Source of the DNA: CAZTAO01 sp964611645
GTDB lineage: Bacteria > Armatimonadota > UBA5829
Length of the DNA stretch: 55,897 bases
Assembly (NCBI GenBank): GCA_964611645.1
Contig: CAZTAO010000029.1
Coordinates: 1-55,897, forward strand
Direction of reading: 5' to 3'
Part shown: one piece after another, positions 23,699 through 31,864 of the stretch
Layout: every line of letters begins with the position of its first letter
How positions within the stretch are numbered: the stretch's first letter is position 1
The notes under the pieces: generated by a model
What the model saw: only the letters and a program-made list of their open reading frames with translations
Told to the model about the DNA's origin: nothing
Databases searched by the model: none
Translations under genes and position numbers: made by a program

Positions 23699-25324
23699 GT
23701 GAACGATCCCCTGAATCTGAGAATCGGTAGTGGCGCCGACTGGTATTTTGTTAACGGCGCGTGGGCGGACGGCGACGACGGCTTGGTGGCCGTTGAGAAG
23801 GAATTCCTAATCGCTGACGGCGATGCGATGCAGTGCAACCACTGGGCTTTCAACAAGACCCTATGCTACAAGGATTGCACCGCGCGCTTTGAGATCAAGC
23901 TGAGTGGTCATACCGACACCGGCATAGTCCTGCGAGCAAGAGATGAATCGCATTTCTACTTGCTCCACTTCCCCAATTGTGGACAGGCCAACAGGGCACA
24001 GCATTTCTGGGTCGCGCTCTCCAAAATGGACGAGGACGGCTACCTCAAGAACATCAAGCTGGAGATGGTGCGACGCGTGCCAAGCCAGAACAACATCTGG
24101 CTGCCGGTGGAAGTGACTATGCAGGGCAGCCGGTTTATGGTGAAAGTGGGAGACTACGGCCTATTCGAGGCCGAGGACCACACTTACCCCGGCTTCGGGC
24201 ATATCGGGCTGCACCAGAGCCTCTCCGCCCAGATTCGCAACATCACAGTCGAGGGCGACCCTGCGCCTTTCACTGTCTGGAACGACGACGTCAAGCAGCG
24301 GGTCAACTGGTTCCACCCAGTCCCCACTTCGGACAAGGTCTGGCAGCAGCCAATAGATGTGAAGCGGTTCCCTGATGGCGAGCTTGTTATGCTACTGGCC
24401 ATATCGCGAGACAAGAGACAGGACGAAGATGCCAAAACAACTCAGCATCTTTGTCGCTCGACAGACAAGGGCCGCACATGGTCGACTCCGGAACCGCTGG
24501 AACTGGGTGACTCAGGAAGCGCGTGGGGCGGAGCGAGAATGCACCTCACCCCAAAAGGCAGGCTGATCGCCGTGATTGGAGGCACTGACCACAAGCTGGT
24601 GCGGGAATCGAAGGACCGAGGGCGGACGTGGTCCGAACCTGTGAAGGTCAACCTGCACGTCGGCCCGCCGCTGGAAAAGCCGGTTCAACAGGTCTCGCCG
24701 CAGGGTTTTCTGAACCTGAGAGACGGTGGTATTGTGGCGTTCCTGCTGAAAGGCCATCCGCTCAAGGACCCGGCGATGAATGTGTGGACGTGGGGCAGCC
24801 TGCACTGCCAGGCGTTCACATCCAAGAGTGACGACGACGGCCTGACATGGACTGAGCCGGTCAATCTGGACACCCCTGGCTTCGACGCCGAAGGAAAACC
24901 GTTCGAGGGAAACCTGGACCTTACTGAGCCGTCCGCAATCCAGTTGTCGAGCGGCAGGTTAATGGCCTTTATCAGGCCGATATACTCACCGTGGATGTGG
25001 GAGACGTGGTCGGACGATGGCGGCAGGAGTTGGGGGCCATGTGTTCGAGGCCCGTTCCCGGGATACGCCGCGCCCAATATGGTGCGGACTGCTTCCGGCG
25101 CGATTCTGATAGCTCACCGGATGCCGTCGCTGTGCGTGAACTGTAGCCTCGACGATGGCCGAACCTGGGACCAGGGAACGACTATCGATACAGGTCTGTG
25201 GGCGATGGGTAGCATGGTGGAAGTGGAGCCTGACGTGGTACTCTACGTCTACTGGGATACCATTGAGACCCAGATGCGAGCGCAGTACCTGCGAGTTACC
25301 CCAAGCGGGATAGTTCCGGGGTAG
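23699..25324 (+). CDS. Sialidase-superfamily protein with ConA-like domain, no signal peptide
   Basis: 541 residues, GTG start with GGAGG upstream. It begins MNDPLNLRIGSGADWYFVNG with no leader, unlike the secreted paralogs, so it is predicted to be cytoplasmic. The ConA/DUF1080-like domain (about 5-190) has FEIKL, HFYLLHFPNCGQANRAQHFW and GYLKNIKLEMVRRVPSQ. The propeller has Asp boxes STDKGRTWS, SKDRGRTWS, SDDDGLTWT, SDDGGRSWG and SLDDGRTWD. LDLTE, RPIYS, AHRMP and EVEPD are kept. It is closest to the gene at 28069. First gene of the right arm, directly behind the operator-bearing promoter. Confidence 0.85.
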   Translation: MNDPLNLRIGSGADWYFVNGAWADGDDGLVAVEKEFLIADGDAMQCNHWAFNKTLCYKDCTARFEIKLSGHTDTGIVLRARDESHFYLLHFPNCGQANRAQHFWVALSKMDEDGYLKNIKLEMVRRVPSQNNIWLPVEVTMQGSRFMVKVGDYGLFEAEDHTYPGFGHIGLHQSLSAQIRNITVEGDPAPFTVWNDDVKQRVNWFHPVPTSDKVWQQPIDVKRFPDGELVMLLAISRDKRQDEDAKTTQHLCRSTDKGRTWSTPEPLELGDSGSAWGGARMHLTPKGRLIAVIGGTDHKLVRESKDRGRTWSEPVKVNLHVGPPLEKPVQQVSPQGFLNLRDGGIVAFLLKGHPLKDPAMNVWTWGSLHCQAFTSKSDDDGLTWTEPVNLDTPGFDAEGKPFEGNLDLTEPSAIQLSSGRLMAFIRPIYSPWMWETWSDDGGRSWGPCVRGPFPGYAAPNMVRTASGAILIAHRMPSLCVNCSLDDGRTWDQGTTIDTGLWAMGSMVEVEPDVVLYVYWDTIETQMRAQYLRVTPSGIVPG

Positions 25325-25328
25325 AATA

Positions 25329-25473
25329 GTTTCGGGATTTCCGCCTTTCGGCCGACGGCTGCGGCTCAAATCCCGAAACACCCGTAAAGTTACTGGTTAT
25401 CTACATGGATGTACAGGATGAACAGGATAGGGGACGAAGCGCGGAATCCTGTGTATCCTGTGCATCCATGTTC
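25329..25473. repeat. Two palindromic repeats between sialidase-like genes
   Basis: TTTCGGGATTT/AAATCCCGAAA (25329-25339 with about 25368-25378) forms an 11-bp stem with a long loop right behind the gene ending at 25324. ACATGGATGTACAGGAT.../...ATCCTGTGCATCCATGT (about 25403-25473) is an imperfect long palindrome. Reading it through would add a spurious N-terminus to the next gene. Confidence 0.65.
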
Positions 25474-25510
25474 GTCTTTCTTCGGCTTCGGCCCGGTACG
25501 AAGGAGTGTA

Positions 25511-27229
25511 ATGAGAAGTCGCATCATATTCGTGATAGCGCTGTTAGCCTGGCTGTTGTGCGGGGCAGCACAAGCGACGACGGTCTCAACTAGGCTCAAG
25601 ATCGGCAACGGGAGCGGCTGGACTTTCCAGACGCTAGTAGGTCAGACCCCCAAGCTTGGCGAGAAGTGGAGGGAGAATGCCGAGGGCGTCATCGCGCCTC
25701 CTGCCGGGTGGAACCTGCAGAGCCGCGCGTTCTACAAGCCTCAAAGCTTCTCCGACCTGACGGCAGAGTTCGACTTCAACCCCAGCTACTACCAGAATGG
25801 GTGCGGAAACGCGGGGCTGGTCATTCGCGCGCCCGATCCCGATCACTTCTATTACGTCTACTTCCCCTGGGGCGGCCAGACATTGCGGTCAAAGCACTTC
25901 TTTGCCGCAGTGGCCAAGGTGCAGGGCGACGGCTATCTTCACAACATAGGAATGGTTTGGGTGCCCGGCCTGGCCAGTGAGACAGACCGCTGGTACCACG
26001 CAAGAGTTGAAGCAAAGGGGCCTCGAATCAGCGTGTGGGTGGATGGGCGCAAGGCCATTTCCGTGACTGATTCCACCTACAAGAGCGGCAGAACTGGTGT
26101 CGCGGGCTACGGGCAGTATCAGTTCAGGAACGTGCGCATCTCAGGGACCGTCCAAAAACTGACTCTGTGGAAGAACGGAAAGCAGATACCAAGCCACTCA
26201 ACTACGCTCGGGCTAAGCTGCGGCGCGATGCCGACGGCTTCCCTGGCCCCGAATGGTGATGTTCTGGTTGCCGGGGCCGGGATAAAGGACGGCAAGTCCA
26301 CCGTGATCCGCTCCATCGACAAGGGGCGGACTTGGGATGAATCCTACAACATATACGTGCGTTTCCCGGATAACAGCGGCACACCTCTTCTAGGCGACTA
26401 CGGCTCCACCATGCTCCGCACCTCCAAGGGTAAGCTGATTGTGATGGTATTTGCAGAGGGCGACTCCCCGAGGATAGGGATATCGGAGTCGCTGGATCAT
26501 GGAAAGACGTGGCCTGTGCCGACGGAATCCCAGGTGTCGGCGGAATGGGGCAAGTTGCCGATGGTCCACCCGTACGGAACGCTCGTAGAAACTGCCGACG
26601 GGGCGTTGACACGCTTCTTTATGACCGCCGTACCCTGGGAGGGCGGCAAGTTTGACGATGTCTCCACATGGGGATCGCTGCACACCAAGGCATACGCAAT
26701 GCGCAGCGCCGATGAAGGCAGGACGTGGTCCGCGCCAATAGAGATAGACCAGCCCTCCTGGAGCAACAAGGCCAGAGGGACTATCCCCGGCGCGCTGGAC
26801 TTCACGGAAGCCTCTGGGGTGGCAATCGGCAATAGTATTATGACGCTGATCCGCCCGATCTACAGCCCATTCATGTGGCAGTGCTGGTCGCATGACGGCG
26901 GGGCGACGTGGGACGCCGCAGCAAGGACTACGTTTGCGGGTTCCGCGCAGTCGATCCTGCGGCTGAAGTCAGGGGTGATCCTGTGCGCTCACAGGTTCCC
27001 GGGATACACAGTTCACATAAGCCGGGACAACGGTCTCAACTGGGATGATGGGACAGTCATCGATTACCCCAGTTGGGCGATGGGCAACCTTGTGGAAGTG
27101 GAGCCGAATGTGGTTCTATGTACCTATATGAGTGAGGGAGATCGGCAGAAAGAGCCAATGCTCGCCCAGCTTTTCCGAGTGACAGGGGATGGGCTGAAGC
27201 CTGTCTCCAAGACGCCGGTAACGAAATGA
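25511..27229 (+). CDS. Secreted sialidase-superfamily protein with ConA-like N-terminal domain
   Basis: 572 residues from the ATG at 25511, which has AAGGAG upstream. The open frame extends back to 25409 through a palindromic repeat, and that part is not counted. The signal peptide (MRSRIIFVIALLAWLLCGAAQA) is followed by the ConA/DUF1080-like domain (RAFYKPQSFSDLTAEFDF, HFYYVYFPWGGQ). Propeller Asp boxes include SIDKGRTWD, SLDHGKTWP, SADEGRTWS, SHDGGATWD and SRDNGLNWD. LDFTE, RPIYS, AHRFP and EVEPN match the secreted paralogs of the left arm. It lies seven bases before the unknown gene at 27237, with which it is co-transcribed. Confidence 0.85.
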   Translation: MRSRIIFVIALLAWLLCGAAQATTVSTRLKIGNGSGWTFQTLVGQTPKLGEKWRENAEGVIAPPAGWNLQSRAFYKPQSFSDLTAEFDFNPSYYQNGCGNAGLVIRAPDPDHFYYVYFPWGGQTLRSKHFFAAVAKVQGDGYLHNIGMVWVPGLASETDRWYHARVEAKGPRISVWVDGRKAISVTDSTYKSGRTGVAGYGQYQFRNVRISGTVQKLTLWKNGKQIPSHSTTLGLSCGAMPTASLAPNGDVLVAGAGIKDGKSTVIRSIDKGRTWDESYNIYVRFPDNSGTPLLGDYGSTMLRTSKGKLIVMVFAEGDSPRIGISESLDHGKTWPVPTESQVSAEWGKLPMVHPYGTLVETADGALTRFFMTAVPWEGGKFDDVSTWGSLHTKAYAMRSADEGRTWSAPIEIDQPSWSNKARGTIPGALDFTEASGVAIGNSIMTLIRPIYSPFMWQCWSHDGGATWDAAARTTFAGSAQSILRLKSGVILCAHRFPGYTVHISRDNGLNWDDGTVIDYPSWAMGNLVEVEPNVVLCTYMSEGDRQKEPMLAQLFRVTGDGLKPVSKTPVTK

Positions 27230-27236
27230 GGCAGCC

Positions 27237-28058
27237 ATGCAAATAGAGAAGATCGTATTCCTTATCCATCCTCTGGTATATGAGCCATACAGCCCGGAGG
27301 ATATCCACGCGCGCAACCTCAAGCTCTTCTATGAGCGCGAGCAGGAGATCAAGCAGAGGTGGCTGAGTGAAGCAGAGTCGCTGCGGGGAACTCTGCTGCT
27401 TCAGCTCTACAGCTCCAAGGCTCTATACGAGTCGCTTGTTGAGCGGATGGGCGCTGACTGGGTGTGCTACGTTTCTGCGGAATACACCGAAGGCATGCCT
27501 CAGTTGGAGTATGACAGGAGGCTGGTGCAGTCAGTCCGGGACCACATGGCTGATCATCAACTCACTCTCGACCCTGCAACAGTTGCCTCCGAGATATGGG
27601 GCGAGTCATTTGAGGGATGTGCGCCGGACTACGCCAGTTCATTTGCCTTCATTCTCGGCCTCAAGAAACCTCCAAGAATGCGGTTCGAGATGACCATGCA
27701 CGACTCCCGGTTCCTCAAAGGGGCGAAAGTGGTGGAGATAATCCCCATTCCCAACAGTGACGTGGAAGCGGTGCTCTTCGAGTTGTATGATGAGACCTTC
27801 GCGGCGATCTACCAGGCCAGGTTGACACCCCAGCGGATGGACGACCGCCCGATAACCATCAACCTCGACCCTACCAGGATGCAGGTGTGCACCAAGCTGA
27901 ACCACACAATCTGGCCAACGAAAGTCTGGCAGAAGGGCGACCCATCCGAGAGCGTTCCATTCCAGTTCAGAACGCGGGACTGGTACTGGGTGCGCAGCCT
28001 CGGAATCAGCCTGGAAGGTTTCCGTGAGTTCATCGCAGCGGCAGTTGTAGGAGAATAG
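27237..28058 (+). CDS. Conserved-looking cytoplasmic protein of unknown function
   Basis: 273 residues, not recognised. No signal peptide or membrane helix. It begins MQIEKIVFLIHPLVYE, followed by a charged helical segment (FYEREQEIKQRWLSEAESLRG) and a middle part with alternating helices and strands (LLLQLYSSKALYESLVERMG). A compact C-terminal region follows (FRTRDWYWVRSLGISLEG). ATG with GAGG upstream. It sits tightly between two sialidase-fold genes (7 bases before, 10 after), so it is probably expressed with them. An enzyme or an assembly or regulatory partner are all possible. Confidence 0.65.
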   Translation: MQIEKIVFLIHPLVYEPYSPEDIHARNLKLFYEREQEIKQRWLSEAESLRGTLLLQLYSSKALYESLVERMGADWVCYVSAEYTEGMPQLEYDRRLVQSVRDHMADHQLTLDPATVASEIWGESFEGCAPDYASSFAFILGLKKPPRMRFEMTMHDSRFLKGAKVVEIIPIPNSDVEAVLFELYDETFAAIYQARLTPQRMDDRPITINLDPTRMQVCTKLNHTIWPTKVWQKGDPSESVPFQFRTRDWYWVRSLGISLEGFREFIAAAVVGE

Positions 28059-28068
28059 GATCCGGATC

Positions 28069-29799
28069 ATGACAAAACAACTCGAAATCGGTGACGGCAG
28101 CGACTGGCGATTCGTTAACGGCGACTGGATCGACGGTGAGGATGGGCAGGTCTGTGTGCCGGAGAACTTGCTGCGGCAGGACGGGCCGGCTATGCAGGAT
28201 ATGCACTGGGCTTTCAGCAAGTCGCTCGTGTGCCGTGACTTCACCGCTCGGTTTGAGATAAAGCTCTACCCGCACTCGGATCAGGGCATTATCTTCCGCG
28301 CGCGTGATGAGTCGCATTTCTACGTTCTGCACTTCCCCAACTGCGGGCAGGCGTGCAGGGCGCAGCATTTCTGGGTCGCGCTATCGGTGATGGACGACAC
28401 CGGTTGGCTTCGCCACACAAAGTTGGAGATGGTGAGGCGGGTGCCCAGCCAGACTGGGATATGGCTGCCGGTCGAGGTGACGGTACGAGGCAGCAGGATC
28501 CTCGCGAAGATCGGCGACTATGGCGTTTTTGAGGCCGAAGACTGCACTTACTCCGGCCCCGGTTCCGTTGGCCTGTACTCATGTTCCGCATATGTCCCGG
28601 CGGGGATGAGGAATGCCGTGGTTGAGGCGGAGGATGGCACTGTAGCCGCCGGCGTTGACAGCAAATCGCATCTTGTACCGCGCCGAACCGACGCGGCTAC
28701 GATTTGGCGCGAAGACCTCCATCAACCAGCCAACTGGTTCCATCCTCTTCCAACCAAGGACAAGGTCTGGCAGCACCCGATAGATGTCAAGCGCTTTCCG
28801 GACGGGGAGCTTCTGCTGCTGGTCGGCACTCAGACCCAGGTGAGCATGCACGAAGACGCCAGGTCTGAGCAGTTGCTGACTAGATCGTTAGACGGTGGCC
28901 GCACATGGTCTGCCCCTGAACCTTTCAATCTGGGCGGCTTTGGGCACGCGTGGTCACCGAGCAGGATACATATTACTCCCAAGGGGCGTCTGATAGCCGT
29001 TATCGGTGGAACTGACCACAAGCTGGTGCGGGAGTCGACAGACCGTGGACGGACGTGGTCTGACCCGGTCAAAGTGAACCTGCACGTCGGCCCGCCACAG
29101 GAGAAGCCAACGCAGCAGATTGCCCCGCAGGGGTTTCTGAATCTGGAAGACGGCGGCATGCTGGCGTTTATGCTGATTGGCCACCCGCTGAAAGACCCGG
29201 CGCTGAATGTCTGGACGTGGGGATCTCTCCACTGCCAGGCTTTCACGTCGAGAAGTGATGACGACGGTCTGACCTGGTCGGCCCCGGTTAACATGGATAC
29301 GCCCGGCTTTGACGCAGACGGGAAGCCTTATGAGGGAAATCTCGACCTTACGGAAGCCTCGGCGGTGCAACTGGCTGACGGCAGAGTGACGGCGTTTGTC
29401 AGGCCGATCTACTCTCCTTGGATGTGGGAGACGTGGTCGGATGATGGCGGCAGAAGCTGGGGACCTTGCGTGAGAGGGCCGTTCCCAGGGTACTCAGCTC
29501 CGAATATGGTGCGGACAGAATCAGGAGCCATGCTCATTGCCCACCGGCTGCCGTTCCTGTGCGTGAACTGCAGCCTGGACGAAGGCCGGACCTGGGACAG
29601 CGTGACTATAGACAGCGGATGCTCCGCTACGGGCACAATGGTAGAAGTGGAGCCTGATCTCGTCTTATATATGTACTTTGACACAAACCAGACCCTGATG
29701 AGGAGCCAGTTCCTGCGGGTAACACCGAAGGGTCTGCGGCCATTGGCCGCAAGCAACGCCAGCGGAGCGCGTTGCGAAAGGCCTGAGCGGGTTGTATGA
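28069..29799 (+). CDS. Sialidase-superfamily protein with ConA-like domain, no signal peptide
   Basis: 576 residues, predicted cytoplasmic. It is a close paralog of the gene at 23699 (shared DESHFYxLHFPNCGQ, TKGFLN-like PQGFLNL, GHPLKDPA, VWTWGSLHCQAFTS). The ConA-like domain is followed by a ~20-residue linker (VVEAEDGTVAAGVDSKSH) absent from the paralog, then the propeller with boxes SLDGGRTWS, STDRGRTWS, SDDDGLTWS, SDDGGRSWG and SLDEGRTWD. LDLTE, RPIYS, AHRLP and EVEPD are present. The C-terminus has an extra tail (PLAASNASGARCERPERVV) with low-complexity coding, possibly from a repeat. The ribosome site (AGGATC) is weak. Confidence 0.85.
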   Translation: MTKQLEIGDGSDWRFVNGDWIDGEDGQVCVPENLLRQDGPAMQDMHWAFSKSLVCRDFTARFEIKLYPHSDQGIIFRARDESHFYVLHFPNCGQACRAQHFWVALSVMDDTGWLRHTKLEMVRRVPSQTGIWLPVEVTVRGSRILAKIGDYGVFEAEDCTYSGPGSVGLYSCSAYVPAGMRNAVVEAEDGTVAAGVDSKSHLVPRRTDAATIWREDLHQPANWFHPLPTKDKVWQHPIDVKRFPDGELLLLVGTQTQVSMHEDARSEQLLTRSLDGGRTWSAPEPFNLGGFGHAWSPSRIHITPKGRLIAVIGGTDHKLVRESTDRGRTWSDPVKVNLHVGPPQEKPTQQIAPQGFLNLEDGGMLAFMLIGHPLKDPALNVWTWGSLHCQAFTSRSDDDGLTWSAPVNMDTPGFDADGKPYEGNLDLTEASAVQLADGRVTAFVRPIYSPWMWETWSDDGGRSWGPCVRGPFPGYSAPNMVRTESGAMLIAHRLPFLCVNCSLDEGRTWDSVTIDSGCSATGTMVEVEPDLVLYMYFDTNQTLMRSQFLRVTPKGLRPLAASNASGARCERPERVV

Positions 29800-29811
29800 A
29801 ATGAGGTATAG

Positions 29812-31794
29812 ATGAAAACGTTTGTTCTTTGCATAATTGCTCTTGTGATGCTCAGTTCAGCAGCCTGGTCCGCTTCCGCTGACCTCTGGCCCAAGTGGAT
29901 AAAGAAAGAGAAAATCCGCGCTGCATACGACTTCGACCACGTGGACAAGCGCGACCACTTTGCAAAACTCAAAGCCCACGGAATCAATACCATATTCCTA
30001 TCCTGGGACGGGGATGTGGATCAGCCTGAAGCCATCAAGCTTCTGAAGAAGCAGGCGGACTGGTGCAAGGATCTCGATCTACATCTATTCGTTACGGTGA
30101 AGCTGTGCGGAGGCAAGGATCAAGTCAGATACCTGAAGCCGGGAGGCCGGTGCTACGTTGCCGCCGATGGAAAGGCTCTCACCAAAACCCCCTGCCCGGC
30201 TGACCCGGATTTCTGGGATAAGGTAGTGACCCGGCGAGGAAAACTGATTGCCGACTTCTCCAAAGCCAGGCCCATTATCAGTGGCTATATCATCGATGAC
30301 GAGATGTACGGCGCCGATACCTGCAACTTCCCGAGTTACTGCTACTGCGCGGACTGTATAAAGGAGTTCGGAAAGAGTACTCCTCCGGGTAAGATACCTG
30401 GAGGAATGAAAGCGGTGGAACAGTTGAAGCCATCCGAGAAATTCGGCTGGCTGCGGGATAAAGAACTGCTGGACGAGTTCCAGACCTGGCAGGCTGGGGC
30501 TGTGGAGGCCAATTGCAGGACCACCGAGCAGACACTGCACAAGGTGGCTCCTGGGCTTGTTATCGGAGTGTTCCATCTCGACCAGTTGAGCTATCCGCGG
30601 CCATCGTGGGCTAGAGGGCTGGGCACTAAGAAGATGCCTGTACTGGCGCTGCCTGAAAGCACCTACTCAACCGGCGCTGATCCCTACCTTATTGCCATCC
30701 CCAGGAACCTGGCGGCTGCCGGCGCTCACGCGGAGTTTTGCCCCGGCATCTGGCCTAGACAGTTCCCCGTGGAGACTCTTGCGGGACAGTTATTCTACAC
30801 GGCTCAAGGCCCGGCGGGGAAGTACGGAGCGCAGGAATCGGTGGGCTACTGGATGTGGACCACATTGGCCCTGGCGATGACCCCGGAGGAGCTGGGGGGA
30901 CCAGACAGCCCCTACTCCCTCCCCCTACCCCACGAACCGTGGTGGGAGGCTATTGGTTCGGCAAATGCAGAACTCGAGCGACAGTCCCGCGAAGCAGAGG
31001 GGTTTGTCCCGAGGCTGGAGTTGGTTATCAAGCAGGATTCGCCCCAGGTAGCTCTTGAGAAGATCGGCCTGTGGGGCCCGGCGAAAGTGGAACTGCGACC
31101 GCTGGTCGCCAAAGGCCAGTCACAGCGTCCGAATGTGGATCCGGCGAAACTAAGGTATTCATCGGTCTATTACATTCTGGCCACGTCCGGCCAGCAGATA
31201 CGCGCAACTTTCCAATCCATCCGCGGCGGCAGCGCTCAGCAGAGGCCCGTCTATGCGCTGACAGCGCCGAGTGGAAAAGTCGCGGCGCAAGGTGATGTGG
31301 AGCCGGAGAAATCAGCTTCATTCGAAGTTAAAGCCGAGGAGTCCGGCATGTACAAGCTCGCTCTGAACATTGAGCAGCACGCGACCTCGGTTGCCATAGA
31401 CAGCCCTCACTCAGTGCTGAGTCTGGCAGACGGCGTACATATGGTCCAGAGCAGTGTAAAGATGCACTTCTATGTTCCTGAGGACGTGGACGAATTCACA
31501 CTGGAAGTGGTGACACCCTACGCCCTTGAGCAAGCCAAGCTTACTGTCTTCGGCCCGGATGGCTCCGAAGCCGCAACCGCGGAGACTATCGACCTCACGC
31601 CGGCACGAGTGGTTGTGAAAGTGAAGCCTGAGTATCGAGCGCCTCAGGACTCGGCACACGGGGCCGTCTGGTCGTTCCAGGCGACACCCAGCGATCGAGG
31701 CCAGTTCTACTCGGCCAACGTGACGCTCGACCCAAAGCTTCCACAGTTCCTCGCGGAGAGCCCGGAAGCCCTGCTTGTTCCGGTGAGCAAGTAA
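29812..31794 (+). CDS. Secreted TIM-barrel glycosidase-like protein (paralog 1)
   Basis: 660 residues with a signal peptide (MKTFVLCIIALVMLSSAAWSAS). A barrel-like catalytic part (about 25-330) opens with AHGINTIFLSWDGDVD and carries an acidic DDE cluster in GYIIDDEMYGADT, followed by a Cys motif CYCADC as often seen in GH42-like barrels. A beta-rich C-terminal half (about 400-660, two or three sandwich domains: RATFQSIRGG, HATSVAIDSP) follows. The DDE is the best active-site candidate. The family is not named with confidence. A palindrome (30381-30405) lies inside the coding region and encodes PPGKIPGG. TGAGGT precedes the ATG. Confidence 0.72.
   Translation: MKTFVLCIIALVMLSSAAWSASADLWPKWIKKEKIRAAYDFDHVDKRDHFAKLKAHGINTIFLSWDGDVDQPEAIKLLKKQADWCKDLDLHLFVTVKLCGGKDQVRYLKPGGRCYVAADGKALTKTPCPADPDFWDKVVTRRGKLIADFSKARPIISGYIIDDEMYGADTCNFPSYCYCADCIKEFGKSTPPGKIPGGMKAVEQLKPSEKFGWLRDKELLDEFQTWQAGAVEANCRTTEQTLHKVAPGLVIGVFHLDQLSYPRPSWARGLGTKKMPVLALPESTYSTGADPYLIAIPRNLAAAGAHAEFCPGIWPRQFPVETLAGQLFYTAQGPAGKYGAQESVGYWMWTTLALAMTPEELGGPDSPYSLPLPHEPWWEAIGSANAELERQSREAEGFVPRLELVIKQDSPQVALEKIGLWGPAKVELRPLVAKGQSQRPNVDPAKLRYSSVYYILATSGQQIRATFQSIRGGSAQQRPVYALTAPSGKVAAQGDVEPEKSASFEVKAEESGMYKLALNIEQHATSVAIDSPHSVLSLADGVHMVQSSVKMHFYVPEDVDEFTLEVVTPYALEQAKLTVFGPDGSEAATAETIDLTPARVVVKVKPEYRAPQDSAHGAVWSFQATPSDRGQFYSANVTLDPKLPQFLAESPEALLVPVSK
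30381..30405. repeat. Palindrome inside a coding region (CCTCCAGGT family)
   Basis: TCCTCCGGGTA-AGA-TACCTGGAGGA: 11-bp arms with a single G-T pair and a 3-nt loop, in frame within the barrel-like gene at 29812, encoding PPGKIPGG. The paralog at 31865 carries a related palindrome at the equivalent place, and two free copies lie between genes at 38584-38661. Confidence 0.75.
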
Positions 31795-31864
31795 GACAAG
31801 CATGGGCGCCGGATTGTGGACATCCCGTTTTGATGCATGATAGTAAAGGAAGACGTGAGCAGAG

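Noticed and set aside
25409..25510. 34 extra residues in front of the sialidase-like gene at 25511
   Set aside because: This stretch is a palindromic repeat (25403-25473). The ATG at 25511 has a ribosome site and begins a signal peptide.
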